Origin: Pelagophyceae sp. CCMP2097
Lineage: Eukaryota > Sar > Pelagophyceae
Assembly (NCBI GenBank): GCA_026770575.1
Contig: MU657243.1
Span: 47,344 to 71,832 of the forward strand
Direction: 5' to 3'
Length of the DNA: 24,489 nt
The first letter of the stretch is position 1; each line of letters opens with the position of its first letter. Shown here one piece after another: positions 18,034-24,489 of this stretch. A program made the position numbers and the translations under genes. Under the pieces are notes generated by a model, which was given only the letters and a program-made list of their open reading frames with translations, was not told where the DNA came from and searched no databases.

Positions 18034-19122
18034 TTAGAGTGCGACGTCCCAGACCCGCGCCGTCTTGTCCATGCTCGCCGTGACGACGCGCTTTCCGTCG
18101 GGCGAGAACGCGCAGCTGTGGACAGCGTCGGTGTGCCCTTCAAGAGTCGTCCGCAGCGCACCCGTCTCCGCATCCCAGAGCCGCGCCGTCTTGTCCCAGC
18201 TCGCCGTGACGAGGCGATTGCTGCCAGGCGAGAACGCGCAGCAGAAAAACAGAGCATGTGTGCCCTTTGAGCGTCAGCAGCAACGCGCCCATCTCCCAGA
18301 GACGTGCCGTCCTGTCCAGGCTCGCCGTCGCGACGCGCTCACCGTTGGGCGAGAGCGCGTAGCTCCGGACGGAGTGGGTGTGCCCCTCGAGCGTCGCCTG
18401 CAGCGCGCCCGTCTTGGCGTCCCAGAGCCGCGCCGTCCTGTCAGCGCTCGCCGTCGCGAGGCGCTTGCCGTCGGGCGAGAACGCGCAGCTGTAGACGACG
18501 CTGGTGTGCCCCGCGAGCGCCGTCTACAGCGCGCCCGTCTCGGCGTCCCAGAGCCGCACCGTCCTGTCCGCGCTTGCCGTCACGACGCGCTTGCCGTTGG
18601 GCGAGAAGGCGCAGCTCACGACGACGCTGGCGCGCCCCTCGAGCGTCGTCAGCAGAGCGCCGGTCTCGGCGCCCCACAACCGCGCCGTGTAGATGCTCGC
18701 CGTCACGACGCGCTTGCCGTCGGGCGAGAACGCGGAGCTCCTGACGCAGCCGGAGTGCCCCTCGAGCGTCGTCTGCAGCGCGCCTGTCTCGGCGTCCCAG
18801 AGCCGCGCCGTCTTGTCGTCGCTCGCCGTCACCGTGCGGTTGCATTCGGGCGAGAACGCGCAGCTGTTGACCTTGCCGGTGTGCCCCTTGAGGATTGCGG
18901 TGCCCTTCACAATCCGGTCTTTCCAGACGAGTTTGCGCACGGCCGGCGCCACGGCTCGCCCTGCTCGAGCGACTCGTCTCGTGACGAAGAGCGCGTTCGG
19001 CGATGCCGCCAGCCGTGAATAAGCGCGAGCAGGTCGCTCAGCTCGGGCACCTCGAGCGCCGGCGCGGCGCCGGCGGCTGGTCGCACCTTGCCGTGGCGCG
19101 AGGCTTCGCGGGCGACGTCCAT
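18034..19122 (-). pseudogene. F-box-like seven-repeat WD40 protein, copy 2 (broken)
   Basis: This is a tandem paralogue of copy 1, 1.7 kb upstream on the same strand and nearly identical over the first 80 or so codons. The ATG at 19122 gives MDVAREASRHGKVRP and the F-box-like helix region. A one-base loss near 19016 breaks the frame. Units 1-3 follow (LKGHTGKVNSCAFSPECNRTVTAS and onward), then a TAG where the pattern expects CAG (GALQT) near 18526. Units 4-7 remain readable beyond it. An extra T in a T5 run near 18250 shifts the frame again, and TAA is at 18034. Unit 2 also lacks a residue (TASIYTARLW). The in-frame nonsense change is not a typical indel error, so I favour a pseudogene. Confidence 0.75.
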
Positions 19123-19313
19123 GCTTCTCCGCGCCCCGGTTCCGAGGGTGCGCGCTGGAGCCGAGGCCTGGTTCCGCGCGCGCGTCGCTCGACTTCGCGA
19201 CGTTGCCCAAGCCTTCTTCAAATCCTGGCGCCAGCTCCGTTGCTTTCGCGAAGTTCCGCAAAGAAGAAGAACAAGCTCGAGAGGACGGGCGCTCCGACGC
19301 GTCGCGCGGAAGC
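19123..19313. promoter_or_regulatory. Shared intergenic region of two divergent genes
   Basis: Only 191 bp separate the ATG of WD40 copy 2 (minus) from that of the secreted glycoprotein gene (plus). Both promoters and 5' leaders must overlap here or extend into the neighbour. No core promoter motif is obvious. Confidence 0.4.
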
Positions 19314-20486
19314 ATGGCGTATACGTCGGCCCTGTTCTTGGCGGCAGCGTGCGCGTCATCTATAGCGCCGGCGTTCACGGTGGCGCAACCGCCGGCGTTC
19401 AGCGTCGTCCCCGTCGGCCGAGTCTTCGCCAGCACGGACCCTTCCGCGTCGGCGGCCCTCTTCCAGCTCGCCGTCAAAGGCGCCGAGCTTGTCTCGCAGA
19501 ACATTTCATCCGATACGGAATGCGCCGAAGTGGTAGCTGTAAAGCTGCCGAAGGGCGTCAACTCGAGCGCCAACGACATCGGCCAGTCCCTTTACTTCGT
19601 CCGAAGCAAGGGCGCCGCCGACTTGAAGCCGTATTCGGACCACTGCGCAAGTGCGTTTTTGCAGCAGAATGCGGGTGAAATCGTTTACGACCCTTGGGGT
19701 GATAACCACGACGGCTACCATTCAACAGAGGCTTTCAACATCGACAGCATCGTCTCGCAAAGGAAGGGCCTCTTCACGGCGGAGAACGAGACTGGCAGTT
19801 GGCCTTTGGCTGCTCTGAACGTCGTGGTTCCCAACACGACTTATAACTTCCAACTCTGGGGCCATTTAGGCGATGAAACCAGTCTGCTCCCCGCCTTTTT
19901 GCCAAACTGGGAGATGTGCAGGAACGAATCGCGCGGGTTCATGCCGCCGCAAGAAGATCTCTTTTGGTGGAAGGCCACGTACGCCACACCGGACCCGCCC
20001 GCAGCCGCCGCGTTCGTTGAAAAGCTCTTCGGTTCTCAAAAAGTCCCCTCACCGTTCCAAGACGACGCCGTCCCGCCGTCGGCGAACTGCACCGAGGCGA
20101 GGTGGATGCTCCTTCAACCGTTTTCGAACTTTATGCTCCATTTCGTGTATAGCAGATGCTTCTCAAACCCGCCCGCGCTCGACCCGCTCTTAAACCTCGA
20201 CGACTGGACCACCAACGTCCTCCAAGGCCGTTTAGATGCCCCAGACGAGGTGGACGGCTGGATGGACAATCGAGTCATCTTTTGGGTAGACGACTTTACC
20301 TCGTTCCTCGCTCGCCTCGACGGTTACAAAATCCCCTACTTCCTCCGGTCCTTCGCTTCCGGCCAAGACATCTCCGCCATCGTGACCGACCCGAAGACGG
20401 CGCTGGCCTACGAGGTCCGCGGGAAAGACGCAACGCTGGCCCGACAAGCCGCGCCGTTTGAGTGCCTCCGCGGTGACACTTTGTAA
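19314..20486 (+). CDS. Secreted glycoprotein, possible double VOC (glyoxalase-like) fold
   Basis: Intact 390-residue frame. I chose the ATG at 19314 because it opens a clean signal peptide (MAYTSALFLAAACASSIAPA); an in-frame ATG at 19203 would add 37 charged residues. Six N-glycosylation sequons (N63, N83, N158, N174, N204, N258) and several cysteines fit secretion. Two parts resemble VOC modules: VGRVFASTDPSASAALFQLA (about 34-53) with LYFVRS and later YHS; and FWWKATYATPDPPAAAAFVE (about 217-236) with VIFWVDDFTSFLARLDGYKI and IVTDPKTALAYEVRG (to 370). Metal ligands are not certain, so an enzymatic role is unproven. Contrast with the broken WD40 neighbours: this gene appears to be under constraint. 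Confidence 0.75.
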   Translation: MAYTSALFLAAACASSIAPAFTVAQPPAFSVVPVGRVFASTDPSASAALFQLAVKGAELVSQNISSDTECAEVVAVKLPKGVNSSANDIGQSLYFVRSKGAADLKPYSDHCASAFLQQNAGEIVYDPWGDNHDGYHSTEAFNIDSIVSQRKGLFTAENETGSWPLAALNVVVPNTTYNFQLWGHLGDETSLLPAFLPNWEMCRNESRGFMPPQEDLFWWKATYATPDPPAAAAFVEKLFGSQKVPSPFQDDAVPPSANCTEARWMLLQPFSNFMLHFVYSRCFSNPPALDPLLNLDDWTTNVLQGRLDAPDEVDGWMDNRVIFWVDDFTSFLARLDGYKIPYFLRSFASGQDISAIVTDPKTALAYEVRGKDATLARQAAPFECLRGDTL

Positions 20487-20589
20487 ACTTGTTCATTTTT
20501 CACGCGTCTGCAACCTGCGGCAGGGCCGCAACACCCGGGGTCGGATGCCTCCAACGCAAACATACCAGAGTGGCCGTATTCCCAACACG

Positions 20590-22200
20590 TCCTCGAGACA
20601 GCCCTTCAAACCTCGGTCGTGAGAGAATCCTCGAGACGGCCTTCGAGAGACGGCCCTTCAGACGGCCCTTCAGACGGCTTTGAAGACGGTCTTCAAGACG
20701 GCCCTCGAGATGATCCAGAGGCGGCTTCAAGACGGCCCTCGAGACTGCCTTCGAGACGGTCTCAAAACGGTCTCAAAACGACCTGAAGACGGTCCTGAAG
20801 ACGGTCCTGAAGACGGTCTCGAGACGGCCCTGAAGGCGGCCCGCGAGATGGCTCTTCAGACGGCTCTTCAGACGGCCCTTCAGACGGCTTTTAAGACGGT
20901 CCTCGAGACGGCCCTCTAGACGATCCCTGAGACGGCTTCGAGATGGCCCTCGAGACGGTCTTCGAGACGGCCTCAAACCGGCCTCAAAACGACATCGATG
21001 GTCTCTCGACGAACCTCTCGACGTCGAGACAGCCTCAAGACGACCTTGAGACGGTGCTGAAGACGGTCCTCGAGACGGCCCTCGAGACGCTCTCTTGACA
21101 GCCCTCTTGACGGCATCGAGACGGTTCTGAAGACGATCCTCGAGACGGTCCTCAAGACGGTCTCAAAACGACCTCGAGACTCTCCTCGAGACAGCCCTTG
21201 AGACGTTCTTCAGACGGGCTCGAGTCGGTCTCCAAACGACTTAGACTGTCCTCGAGACGGCCCTTCAGACGGTCTTGAGACGGCCCGCGAGACGGTCTTC
21301 GAGAGACGGCCCACGAGACGGCCCTTCAAACGGTCTCGAGACGGTCGTCGAGACGGTCTTCGAGACGGTCTTCGAGAGAAAGCCCTTCAGAAGGCTCTTC
21401 AGAGGCTTTCAAGACGGCTTTGAAGACGGTCATCAAGACGGCCCTCGAGTCGGCTTCGAGACGGTCCTCTGGACGGTCTTCGAGACATTCAATCGACGGC
21501 CCTCTTGACGGCATCGAAAAGGCCTCAAAACGACCTCGAGACGGTCTCGACGAAGACGATCTTCTAGACGGTACTCGTGACGGCCCTCGAGGCGGCCTCT
21601 CGACGGACATCGAGGCGGCTTGGAGACGACGTCGAAACGGTCCTGAAGACGGCCTTGAGACGGTCCTCGAGACGGTGTCAAACCAACCTCGAGACTGCCT
21701 CGAGACGGCCCTTCAAACGGTCTTGAGAAGGTCGTCGAGACGGCCCTCGAGAGACGATTCTTCAGACGGCCCTCGAGACGATCCCCGAGACGGCTTCGAG
21801 ACGGCCCTCTAAACAGTCTTCGAGACGGTCTCTCGACAGCCCTCTCGACGGTCCTCTTGATGGCCTCAAAACGACCTTCAGACGGCCCTCGAGACGGCAT
21901 TTAAGACGGCCCGCGAGCCGCGCGCTTGAGACGGTCTTCGAGACGGCCCTCAGACGGCTTTGAAGACGGCTTTTAAGACGGTCTCAAGACGGCCCTCGAG
22001 ACGATCCCCGAGACGGCCCTCGAGACGGTCTCGAAAAGGCCTCAAAACGACCTTGAGACGGTCCCTAAGACGATCTTCTAGACGGCCTCTCGAGACGACG
22101 TCGAAACGGCACTGTAGACGGTCCTCGAGGCGGTCCTCGAAACGGTTTCGAGACGGCATCGAGACAGTCCTCGTCGACATTCTTCGAGACGCGCCGGTGA
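20590..22200. repeat. GAGACGG minisatellite, right block
   Basis: About 1.6 kb of units such as GAGACGGCCCTC and GAGACGGTCTTC, mostly near 12 bp, with variants (CAAAACGACCTC, CTTCAGACGG). The core GAGACGG is the same as in the left block 18 kb away, but the commonest spacer differs (CCTC or TCTTC, not CCCCTG). The many open frames on both strands are repeat-driven. The block ends inside a truncated Sel1 unit. Confidence 0.9.
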
Positions 22201-22202
22201 CG

Positions 22203-22275
22203 GAGAGCGCCGGCGCGTCGCCCCGCGCCACCCACTTCACAGCCTCGGCGTACGACTGGGCCCCACTTGAGACTA
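22203..22275 (-). pseudogene. Truncated Sel1 unit at the minisatellite edge
   Basis: The minus strand reads GAQSYAEAVKWVARGDAPALS, close to EGAAQSYDEAVKWYRL in the Sel1 region at 22740-22800. The DNA segment around 22229-22263 is nearly identical to the one at 22758-22790. It is a fragment left by duplication or by minisatellite expansion into a Sel1 gene. Confidence 0.6.
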
Positions 22276-22493
22276 TGGCGGCGGCCCCCTCGGGCAACAC
22301 TTTGACGCCGCCTCGAGAGGACGCCATCCTCGAGAAGACGACATCCTCCAGAGGACGCTGGTACATTCGTCGCGAGACGAAGTTGCGAGCACTTAGGACC
22401 GCGATGGCAGGTTGCCGTGCGCCGAGCCGAGCCCGCGCGGGAGCGCGCCGGCGGCAGCCGATCGGTCAAACCGAGTAAGATGCACGGAGTCGA

Positions 22494-22856
22494 CTACAGC
22501 ACTGGCGTGCCCCGTCGCCGCGGCGCGCTCGCAGATGGTTTGAATCGACGGCAGACAGTCATTTCGGCCGGCGTAGCCTCTACCATGAGGACCTGCTCGA
22601 TAGCGCCGGCGTGCCCCTTGGCCGCGGCGCGCTTGTAGAGGCGCAGCGCCTCGTGGAAGTCCGCAGCGCCTCGTGGAAGCACGCCGCGGCCGTTTGCGTA
22701 ACACACGCCGAGGTTGAAGAGCGCGTCCGTGTGGCCTTGCGCCGCAGTGAGGCGGTACCACTTCACAGCCTCGTCGTACGACTGGGCCGCGCCCTCGCCG
22801 TAGGAGAGCATGCCGAGATTGCAATGAGCTCCAGGATAGCCTTGGTCGGCTGCACG
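22494..22856 (-). CDS. Sel1-like repeats (3' part of a MYND/Sel1 gene)
   Basis: It reads AADQGYPGAHCNLGMLSYGEG, then SYDEAVKWYRLTAAQGHTDALFNLGVCYANGRGVLPRG, then EALRLYKRAAAKGHAGAIEQV. These are about two and a half Sel1 (TPR-like) helical repeats, which make protein-protein contacts. Another unit (ICERAAATGHASAV) is readable in a different frame near 22500-22540, so a frameshift or intron follows the third unit. The reading frame is the same as that of the MYND segment upstream, with stops between them, so an intron at about 22860-23030 is likely. Its donor could be GTATGC near 22984, but the phase does not close cleanly. Confidence 0.65.
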   Translation of the reverse strand, partial: RAADQGYPGAHCNLGMLSYGEGAAQSYDEAVKWYRLTAAQGHTDALFNLGVCYANGRGVLPRGAADFHEALRLYKRAAAKGHAGAIEQVLMVEATPAEMTVCRRFKPSASAPRRRGTPVL

Positions 22857-22973
22857 AACGCAAACGCGCAGATCTCGGAGACGATTACTTCCATGCGAGT
22901 GTACAACGTGCGTTTTTCGCATTTGACTGGAAGCAGATGCCGCAAGTGCCGCGCCAATCCCACGTGCCGTCGT

Positions 22974-23216
22974 TCAGCATACTGGCCTCGACCGCCGCCG
23001 TTGCTCGAGTAGCCGGTAAGCGCGGCGCTGCCCTGGAACCAGCTTCTCTTTGATCTTCAACTTCAGCGGCGTCAGCTCGTCGAGGAGACGGTCCTGGAAT
23101 TCTGCTCCCATCTGCCTGCACGCCTTGCCGCAATAATTCCGCGACTTGCACTCGGGCTTGCCGCCCGGCGCGTCGCAGACGCAGCACAGCTTGGGCGCGG
23201 CGGCTGGCGGGTCCAT
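22974..23216 (-). CDS. Degenerate MYND zinc finger (5' exon of the Sel1 gene)
   Basis: ATG at 23216, then MDPPAAAPKLCCVCDAP, GGKPECKSRNYCGKACRQ and FQDRLLDELTPLKLKIKEK. The C-x2-C start, YC-x3-C and spacing fit a MYND finger. One cysteine of the second pair appears replaced by Lys (KPEC), and the usual W-x2-H ... C end is absent, so zinc binding is doubtful. MYND plus Sel1 is, to my knowledge, a common pairing in this algal group, and the order and strand fit one gene. MYND fingers bind proline-rich partners. Confidence 0.6.
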   Translation of the reverse strand: MDPPAAAPKLCCVCDAPGGKPECKSRNYCGKACRQMGAEFQDRLLDELTPLKLKIKEKLVPGQRRAYRLLEQRRRSRPVC

Positions 23217-23674
23217 CGGCCGTGCAGTCCTTCGCTCGCTCGTGCTGCTCGACGTTGGACTGGACGATCTTCAGGCCTCGTTTAACGCCCTCGCGTCGAG
23301 AGCTATTGCGACCTTTCCGAGGCCGAGGACCAGGCCGGCACCCCCCGGTGCCACGCCTCGAGGCCGAGACCGCCGCGGGACCGCGGGGTCTGCACTTCGG
23401 CGACGAGGAAGCACCGGGCCCGCTTGCTGCACACGATTCCACAGCACACCACGGGGCAGCCAGTTCCACTGCGCGGTGGCACCACGCGACCACCGAGCTC
23501 GGGCTCAGCTCGCGAGCTCCGTGAGTCGGCGTCCATCGATTGTACGCGCCTCAGCCTGCCAGTGAGGCTGGGTCAGGAGAGTCGTTTACGCGCAGTCACG
23601 TTACGGCGAAAGACTCCACTGGCACCACCGACGCCGCGGGCCTCTCTCGACCGGTCGGCCGTCCGAAGTAAGGC
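23217..23674. other. Intergenic region, possible Cys-rich remnant on the minus strand
   Basis: A minus-strand frame at about 23536-23303 contains GCPVVCCGIVCSKRARC, which could be part of another zinc-binding exon upstream of the MYND segment. Nothing else supports it. The promoter of the RRM-repeat gene must lie in the last part. Confidence 0.3.
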
Positions 23675-24489
23675 ATGAAGATGCACTGGCCACGCGCGCT
23701 TCTCGGCCTCCTCCTGGCGCTGGCTCGCGAGGGTGCGGCCCTCGGGATCAAGGTCAAAGCCGACCTGTGCGTGCGCAACCTGCCTCCTGACGCCACGGCT
23801 GACGACGTGCGCCGCGCGTTCGAGCCCGTGTGCGCCGTGGGCGACGTCTGCGTCCCTCTCGACGGAAAGACGGGCTGGTCGCGAGGGCTCGCCTTTGTGA
23901 CCATCGAGGCAACGGAGTGCGACGCCGTGTGCTGTGCGATGGACGGCGCGGTTATGGGTGGCCGCAAAATCGCAGTGGGACTCGCGAAGTCCAACACGGT
24001 GTCGGCCCCAAAGACTTCTAACGAGCCACGACGGTCCGCCACCGGAGCAGCGATCGCCCTCAACAAGCAGCTCGTCGCGAGCGAGACCGCCACCGATATC
24101 CTTTCGCTCTTCGAAGACAAGGGCGCCGATTTCAACTACGTCAACTTTGCCACGTCGCTCCACCGCCTCGGAGTCCTCAGTCGCTCTTTCGACAAGTCAT
24201 CTCGACCGCTCCTGCAAAAATTGGTGGACCGCGCGACGTCGAATATCATCAACGATTCCAAACAGTGGGAATCTCGGCACCTCGCTAATGCGTGCTGGGG
24301 TATTGCCAAGATTGGCAACGTTGAAGCGCCGGCGCTGTTCGAGGCGGTCGCTGTAGAATCGTTAAAGAAGATTGCGACGTTCAACCCGCAAGCGCTCGCG
24401 AACACCGTGTGGGCCTATGCGACGGCGGGCGTCGCGGCGCCGGCGCTGTTCGAGGCGGTCGCCGCAGAATCATCAAAGAAGATTGCGAC
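23675..24489 (+). CDS. RRM plus OPR/HPR-like helical repeat protein with signal-like N terminus (runs off the window)
   Basis: The ATG at 23675 begins 271 uninterrupted codons, open at the window end. Residues 1-24 (MKMHWPRALLGLLLALAREG...) look like a signal peptide, which in algae with complex plastids can start a plastid-targeting sequence. An RRM spans about 30-104, with RNP2 LCVRNLP (31-37) and RNP1 RGLAFVTI (70-77). From about 200 come helical repeats of about 37 residues: SRHLANACWGIAKIGNVEAP, then FNPQALANTVWAYATAGVAAP with ALFEAVAAES. Such repeats belong to the OPR/HPR group of organelle RNA regulators, often ending in a RAP domain, which would lie beyond this window. I infer an organelle RNA-binding factor. 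No frameshift is seen. Confidence 0.8.
   Translation, partial: MKMHWPRALLGLLLALAREGAALGIKVKADLCVRNLPPDATADDVRRAFEPVCAVGDVCVPLDGKTGWSRGLAFVTIEATECDAVCCAMDGAVMGGRKIAVGLAKSNTVSAPKTSNEPRRSATGAAIALNKQLVASETATDILSLFEDKGADFNYVNFATSLHRLGVLSRSFDKSSRPLLQKLVDRATSNIINDSKQWESRHLANACWGIAKIGNVEAPALFEAVAVESLKKIATFNPQALANTVWAYATAGVAAPALFEAVAAESSKKIA

Noticed and set aside
18524..19579. Extension of the WD40 copy 2 frame upstream to 19579
   Set aside because: That part is antisense to the intact secreted-protein gene; the shared ATG at 19122 is better supported by copy 1.
23573..24163. Minus-strand frames of 179-196 codons
   Set aside because: Antisense to the RRM-repeat gene, whose RNP motifs fix the plus strand.
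1..24489. tRNA or rRNA genes
   Set aside because: I looked for tRNA-like T-loop words and rRNA-like conserved stretches and recognised none; a covariance-model scan would be decisive.

Overview
This window looks like nuclear DNA of a GC-rich microalga, most likely a stramenopile close to the pelagophytes. The reasons are a gene mix that is characteristic of that group as far as I know it: an ice-binding DUF3494 protein, F-box-like WD40 proteins, MYND and Sel1-repeat fragments, an RRM fused to repeats of the kind NPQALANTVWAYATAG, and a coiled-coil protein with SH3-like repeats. Several genes also show GT-AG introns of about 150-250 bp. This placement is inference from protein style. No rRNA or other marker is present.

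Layout, left to right. 1-2690 is a megablock of degenerate GACGG-core minisatellites with a duplicated higher-order unit (about 731 bp) and two short copies of a dispersed element. 2607-3434 (minus) is an RRM gene split by an intron. 3595-5585 (plus) is a nuclear-looking protein with five SH3/Tudor-like repeats and a coiled coil, read across several frameshifts. 6382-8343 is an unusual mobile element: inverted arrays of an AAATGARGTT motif, 24-bp direct repeats outside, and two minus-strand proteins (AT-hook protein; SWIM-like plus Tudor-like protein). 8480-8590 is an orphan RING exon. 8690-9450 is a second minisatellite type. 9675-9895 is an AT-rich island. 10017-11725 (minus) is a four-exon membrane protein. 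12.3-12.85 kb is a diverged tandem repeat. 12.9-13.8 kb holds two related non-autonomous transposons, one with perfect 15-bp terminal inverted repeats and an 8-bp target duplication.

The right half is richer in genes. 14389-15925 (plus) encodes a secreted two-domain ice-binding protein with one frameshift. 16322-17426 and 18034-19122 (both minus) are a tandem pair of F-box-like seven-repeat WD40 genes. Divergent from the second copy, 19314-20486 (plus) is an intact secreted glycoprotein with a possible VOC fold. 20590-22200 is a third, GAGACGG-type minisatellite that abuts a truncated Sel1 unit. 22494-23216 (minus) carries Sel1 repeats and a degenerate MYND finger. From 23675 to the window end runs an intact RRM plus helical-repeat gene with a signal-like N terminus.

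Many genes contain single-base frameshifts, several at homopolymers, while others of similar length are intact. Some breaks may be assembly errors and some real decay; the sequence alone cannot separate these. Except for paralogue pairs, the genes do not form one pathway; the window reads as a repeat-rich, duplication-prone region.
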